A stretch of DNA of 64,000 nt from Zunongwangia profunda SM-A87 (lineage in GTDB: Bacteria; Bacteroidota; Bacteroidia; Flavobacteriales; Flavobacteriaceae), in NCBI RefSeq assembly GCF_000023465.1, contig NC_014041.1, forward strand, positions 1,819,001-1,883,000, written 5' to 3'. The notes beneath the pieces were generated by a model, which ran no database searches, had not been told where the DNA came from, and worked only from the letters and a program-made list of their open reading frames with translations. Of this stretch, positions 61,652 to 64,000 are shown one piece after another. Numbering within the stretch: the stretch's first letter is position 1; the number at the start of each line of letters is the position of its first letter. Both the position numbers and the translations under genes were made by a program.

Positions 61652-62890
61652 TTAAATTGAAGATTTCAATGCTTTTTTTATCTGATTAGCGACTAAAGAA
61701 ACCTGCACAGGTTGAAGTAAAACGACCCCTACATTTATAAATTCCATATTATTTTTGATAGTCTTACTGGTTACAATACTGGGAGTACCAGCCTTTAATT
61801 TATCGTATAGTTGAGAACCGCTAATCTTGAATTTATCGGTATCCCAGATAACATCAAGGGTGGGGAATACATTTGCAGGACCTTGTGGAATGACTACTTT
61901 GGTTTCAACACCTTCCATTTGATCTAGGATGGCACTAATTTTGGCAGTACGATCCATCCATTGCTGCCATTCTTTATCATGATCTTTTTCCAGATAACTT
62001 TTTAAAGCTGCATACATTCCAAAAATTTCTTCTTTGTTTACTTTCATTGGACGACCTATAGGTGCTTCATGTGGACTGTAATTTAACTTCGCAGCTTCGA
62101 TAAGAGAAGCTTTACCAAAAAGTAGGCCTGCACTTTGGGGACCCCTAATCATTTTTCCTCCTGAAAAAGTCACCATATCGAAGCCCATTTTTTGATATTT
62201 GAAGAGGTTTTCTACCGGTGGAACATCAGCAGCAGCATCAATAAATGATGGTACATTATGGTCTTTACAAATAGCCACAAACTTTTCGTGCGAAATATTA
62301 TTTTTTATGCCATACCAGGACTCCGCAGCATTAAAGAAAAGTGCCATCACCGTATTTTTATTGAAGGCTTTATGCATTTCTTCTTCGTTATCAACTTCGA
62401 TAATTTTTGCACCTGTAGTGGTAATGGCCTGGTCGAAAACATAACGATGATTGGTCTGCATAATTACTTCAGGACGCTTCCCGGGAAGATTAGGTATGAG
62501 TTTTCGTTTTTCTGAATCGAAACCTGTGATGGCCGCCGCAGTCCCCAGTACTAGTGCACATGCAGCACCCGATGTTACCATAGCCGCTTCGCAGTTTAGC
62601 ATTTCCGCAATTTTAATTCCCGCCTTATCTTGTAACTGGTACATATCTGCAAAATCATGAGCGGTAGAATTGATAGCTTCCAATACTTCCGGTAACATAA
62701 GCGAACCTGAAAGCCAGGTCATCGTTGCAGAGGCGTTGATTACTTTATCTACTCCTAACTCTTCAAAATAATCAATACTTTTTTTAGCGTATTTGATTTT
62801 CCCGAAGGCATCGTATTTATATATGGAACCCGGTATACCAGCAGCCAGTGTCATTATTGGAATACTTTTTAAAATATCTCTTCTTTTCAT
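61652..62890 (-). CDS. SelA-like PLP enzyme with a Tat-type signal
   Basis: A 412-residue protein. The N terminus MKRRDILKSIPIMTLAAG resembles a twin-arginine signal (RRxxL-like). The rest is a fold type I PLP enzyme of the SelA/DgaE group: NASATMTWLSGS, MVTSGAACALVLG, FIDAAADVPP and a likely PLP-lysine in VTFSGGKMIRGPQSAGLL. DgaE-type members are ammonia lyases acting on amino sugar acids. The adjacent RraA and amidohydrolase genes suggest one catabolic pathway. A PLP enzyme outside the cytoplasm would be unusual. An alternative is that the leader is retained as a membrane anchor. Confidence 0.8.
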   Translation of the reverse strand: MKRRDILKSIPIMTLAAGIPGSIYKYDAFGKIKYAKKSIDYFEELGVDKVINASATMTWLSGSLMLPEVLEAINSTAHDFADMYQLQDKAGIKIAEMLNCEAAMVTSGAACALVLGTAAAITGFDSEKRKLIPNLPGKRPEVIMQTNHRYVFDQAITTTGAKIIEVDNEEEMHKAFNKNTVMALFFNAAESWYGIKNNISHEKFVAICKDHNVPSFIDAAADVPPVENLFKYQKMGFDMVTFSGGKMIRGPQSAGLLFGKASLIEAAKLNYSPHEAPIGRPMKVNKEEIFGMYAALKSYLEKDHDKEWQQWMDRTAKISAILDQMEGVETKVVIPQGPANVFPTLDVIWDTDKFKISGSQLYDKLKAGTPSIVTSKTIKNNMEFINVGVVLLQPVQVSLVANQIKKALKSSI

Positions 62891-62956
62891 AATAGCAGGT
62901 TATTAGTTTACTCATTAATCGATATTAAACACTCTGAGGCTTGCCCTTAAGGGAGC

Positions 62957-63886
62957 TTACCAGGTACGCTTGTTTAAAAAATGGTTCAGTTCTTCCTGTG
63001 TCATAGGAACACTATTACCATTATTTTTAATCCATTTAAGAAAACGATCTTTGATAGTGGATGTCCATTCATTATCAATCTCGCCAGATTCGTAAATTCC
63101 TTTAGAGAGCATTTCATGACCAAATTCATCTCTTAAATCAATAAATTCAGCTGTTAGAACTACTTTCTCTACCAAATGCGCCGGAATAAAAATGACACCT
63201 TCTTTTTTGGCTAAGACTAAATCCCCGGGCATTACAATTGCCCTCCCAATTTTTATTGGAGTATTTAATCCTGCCAGCATCACATTTTTTAAGTAGGTAG
63301 GGTTCCAATTTTTAACAAATGCATTAAAACCTTCGATTTTGGATAGACCTTCTAAATCTCTTGAAGATCCATAAAATACAACCCCTCTTTTTGTTTTAGA
63401 ATAAATGGCATTTCCCAGATTATCACCTATCAAAGTTCCTTGTAGTGTCTTCCCAAAAGCATCGGCAACATAAATATCACCTTCGGTTAATTTAGCGATG
63501 GGCCAGGAGTTTGTGTTTCCTTTAAACCCCTGTTCATGTCCTCGGGTTTTTATTTGCTTCTCAATATCCGGGCGACTAGGCAAAAACATTGCTGTTACTG
63601 CTCTACCAACCACCGGCTGGTCATTAATGCTTTTCCATTCCCCTTCGTATTGCGAAGCATATCCCTCATTATCCAGAATCTGCCAGGCTACGTCTATAGA
63701 AATGCCCTTTGCACGTTCGATAAGATCTGCCGGGATTTTAGGGCGTCCATCGTCAAAACGTTCCCCTTTCCACGTATCGGTGAGGTATATAAGCTCTTCT
63801 TTGGCAATTTGCTGAGCATGTACTACATGTAAGCCTATAAAGCAAAAAATGATAAGGATATAAGACTCCGGTTTTCTAATTTTCAT
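62957..63886 (-). CDS. RraA-family protein with a signal peptide
   Basis: A 309-residue protein. The start MKIRKPESYILIIFCFIGLH, then VVHAQQ, is a Sec signal. The core is an RraA/HMG-aldolase-like fold: VVGRAVTAMFLPSRP, ADAFGKTLQGTLIGDNLGNAI and FYGSSRDLEGL, the last with the RD pair that binds the divalent metal and substrate in class II pyruvate aldolases. RraA itself inhibits RNase E, but an exported copy points to an aldolase-like enzyme. An extra 60-residue C-terminal extension follows. It lies 10 bases after the amidohydrolase gene and 66 before the SelA-like gene. Confidence 0.82.
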   Translation of the reverse strand: MKIRKPESYILIIFCFIGLHVVHAQQIAKEELIYLTDTWKGERFDDGRPKIPADLIERAKGISIDVAWQILDNEGYASQYEGEWKSINDQPVVGRAVTAMFLPSRPDIEKQIKTRGHEQGFKGNTNSWPIAKLTEGDIYVADAFGKTLQGTLIGDNLGNAIYSKTKRGVVFYGSSRDLEGLSKIEGFNAFVKNWNPTYLKNVMLAGLNTPIKIGRAIVMPGDLVLAKKEGVIFIPAHLVEKVVLTAEFIDLRDEFGHEMLSKGIYESGEIDNEWTSTIKDRFLKWIKNNGNSVPMTQEELNHFLNKRTW

Positions 63887-63896
63887 AAGGCATTTT

Positions 63897-64000
63897 TTAA
63901 AGGTTACTATCCCATTCCGGGCTGGCCAGCCCGTTTAGGTCGTAAACGATTTTACCAGCACGAACCGTCATTTCACATTGCAGCTTTTTATCACCTGTCA
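63897..64000 (-). CDS. Amidohydrolase/deacetylase-family metallohydrolase, C-terminal fragment
   Basis: The right edge cuts this gene; only 33 residues of its C terminus and the stop remain. The sequence QCEMTVRAGKIVYDLNGLAS, then PEWD, is the typical end of dihydroorotase-like amidohydrolases (R-x-G-K-I-V-Y-D). It starts upstream of the window and is 10 bases from the RraA gene, so it belongs to the same operon. The catalytic part is not visible. Confidence 0.7.
   Translation of the reverse strand, partial: TGDKKLQCEMTVRAGKIVYDLNGLASPEWDSNL

Noticed and set aside
1-64000. tRNA or rRNA genes
   Set aside because: I found no cloverleaf-like sequence with a GTTCGAATC-type T loop or any rRNA-like stretch by reading; a covariance search was not possible here.

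Overview
The window is a 64-kb stretch of low-GC chromosome from a Bacteroidetes bacterium, most likely a marine Flavobacteriaceae (Zunongwangia/Gramella-like). This is inferred from the gliding-motility lipoprotein GldI, GLPGLI, DUF2059 and DUF2853 proteins, many short lipoproteins, weak Shine-Dalgarno sites, and repeated promoters of the Bacteroidetes type (TTG/TTTG, about 19 bp, TAnnTTTG). I saw no rRNA, tRNA, CRISPR, prophage or insertion sequence. The genus is a guess from gene content; no database was searched.

Layout. 1-5.5 kb: the end of a PepD-like dipeptidase, a lipoprotein, an nrnA-gldI-cyclophilin/FKBP operon (minus strand), a PhoD-like phosphoesterase and ndk. 5.6-10.1 kb: a leucine operon leuA-leuC-leuD-leuB with its own terminator. 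10.2-15 kb: a helical protein of unknown role, an EamA transporter, and a GH15 glycosidase gene split by one stop codon. 14.8-18.5 kb: panB-cupin-RluA operon, a small membrane protein, and a GH18 gene broken by one extra base in an A8 run. 18.5-26.5 kb: an NTF2-like protein, alcohol dehydrogenase, CPBP protease, serine ammonia-lyase, dnaK, a lipoprotein and a divergent Nramp-like transporter. 26.5-27.2 kb: a gene-free tract of nested palindromic and direct repeats.

27.2-38.9 kb: a menaquinone region. A hotdog thioesterase, isochorismate synthase and MenD lead; menB follows 4.6 kb later, with an AraC regulator, DUF2853, CvfB-like, Asn-rich, GLPGLI and DUF2059 proteins between. Two overlapping PH-domain membrane proteins follow menB. 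38.9-40.6 kb: a heavily decayed S41 peptidase pseudogene. 40.7-50.5 kb: an alpha/beta fused 2-oxoacid dehydrogenase E1, an M1-peptidase-like protein joined to a probable outer-membrane barrel, a LOG-family protein, uvrA and an ACP phosphodiesterase. 50.6-61.5 kb: glmM, a zinc-ribbon membrane protein, a lipid A-type acyltransferase divergent from a rhomboid protease, a SIMPL protein, a TlpA-like lipoprotein, a large GAF protein, proline dehydrogenase and an M50 peptidase. 61.6-64 kb: an operon of exported SelA-like PLP enzyme, exported RraA-like protein and an amidohydrolase running off the right edge.

Most of the window is ordinary housekeeping. The points most worth following are the apparently exported SelA/RraA/amidohydrolase set, the M1-like barrel fusion without HEXXH, three broken hydrolase genes with very different degrees of damage, and the palindromic repeat family.
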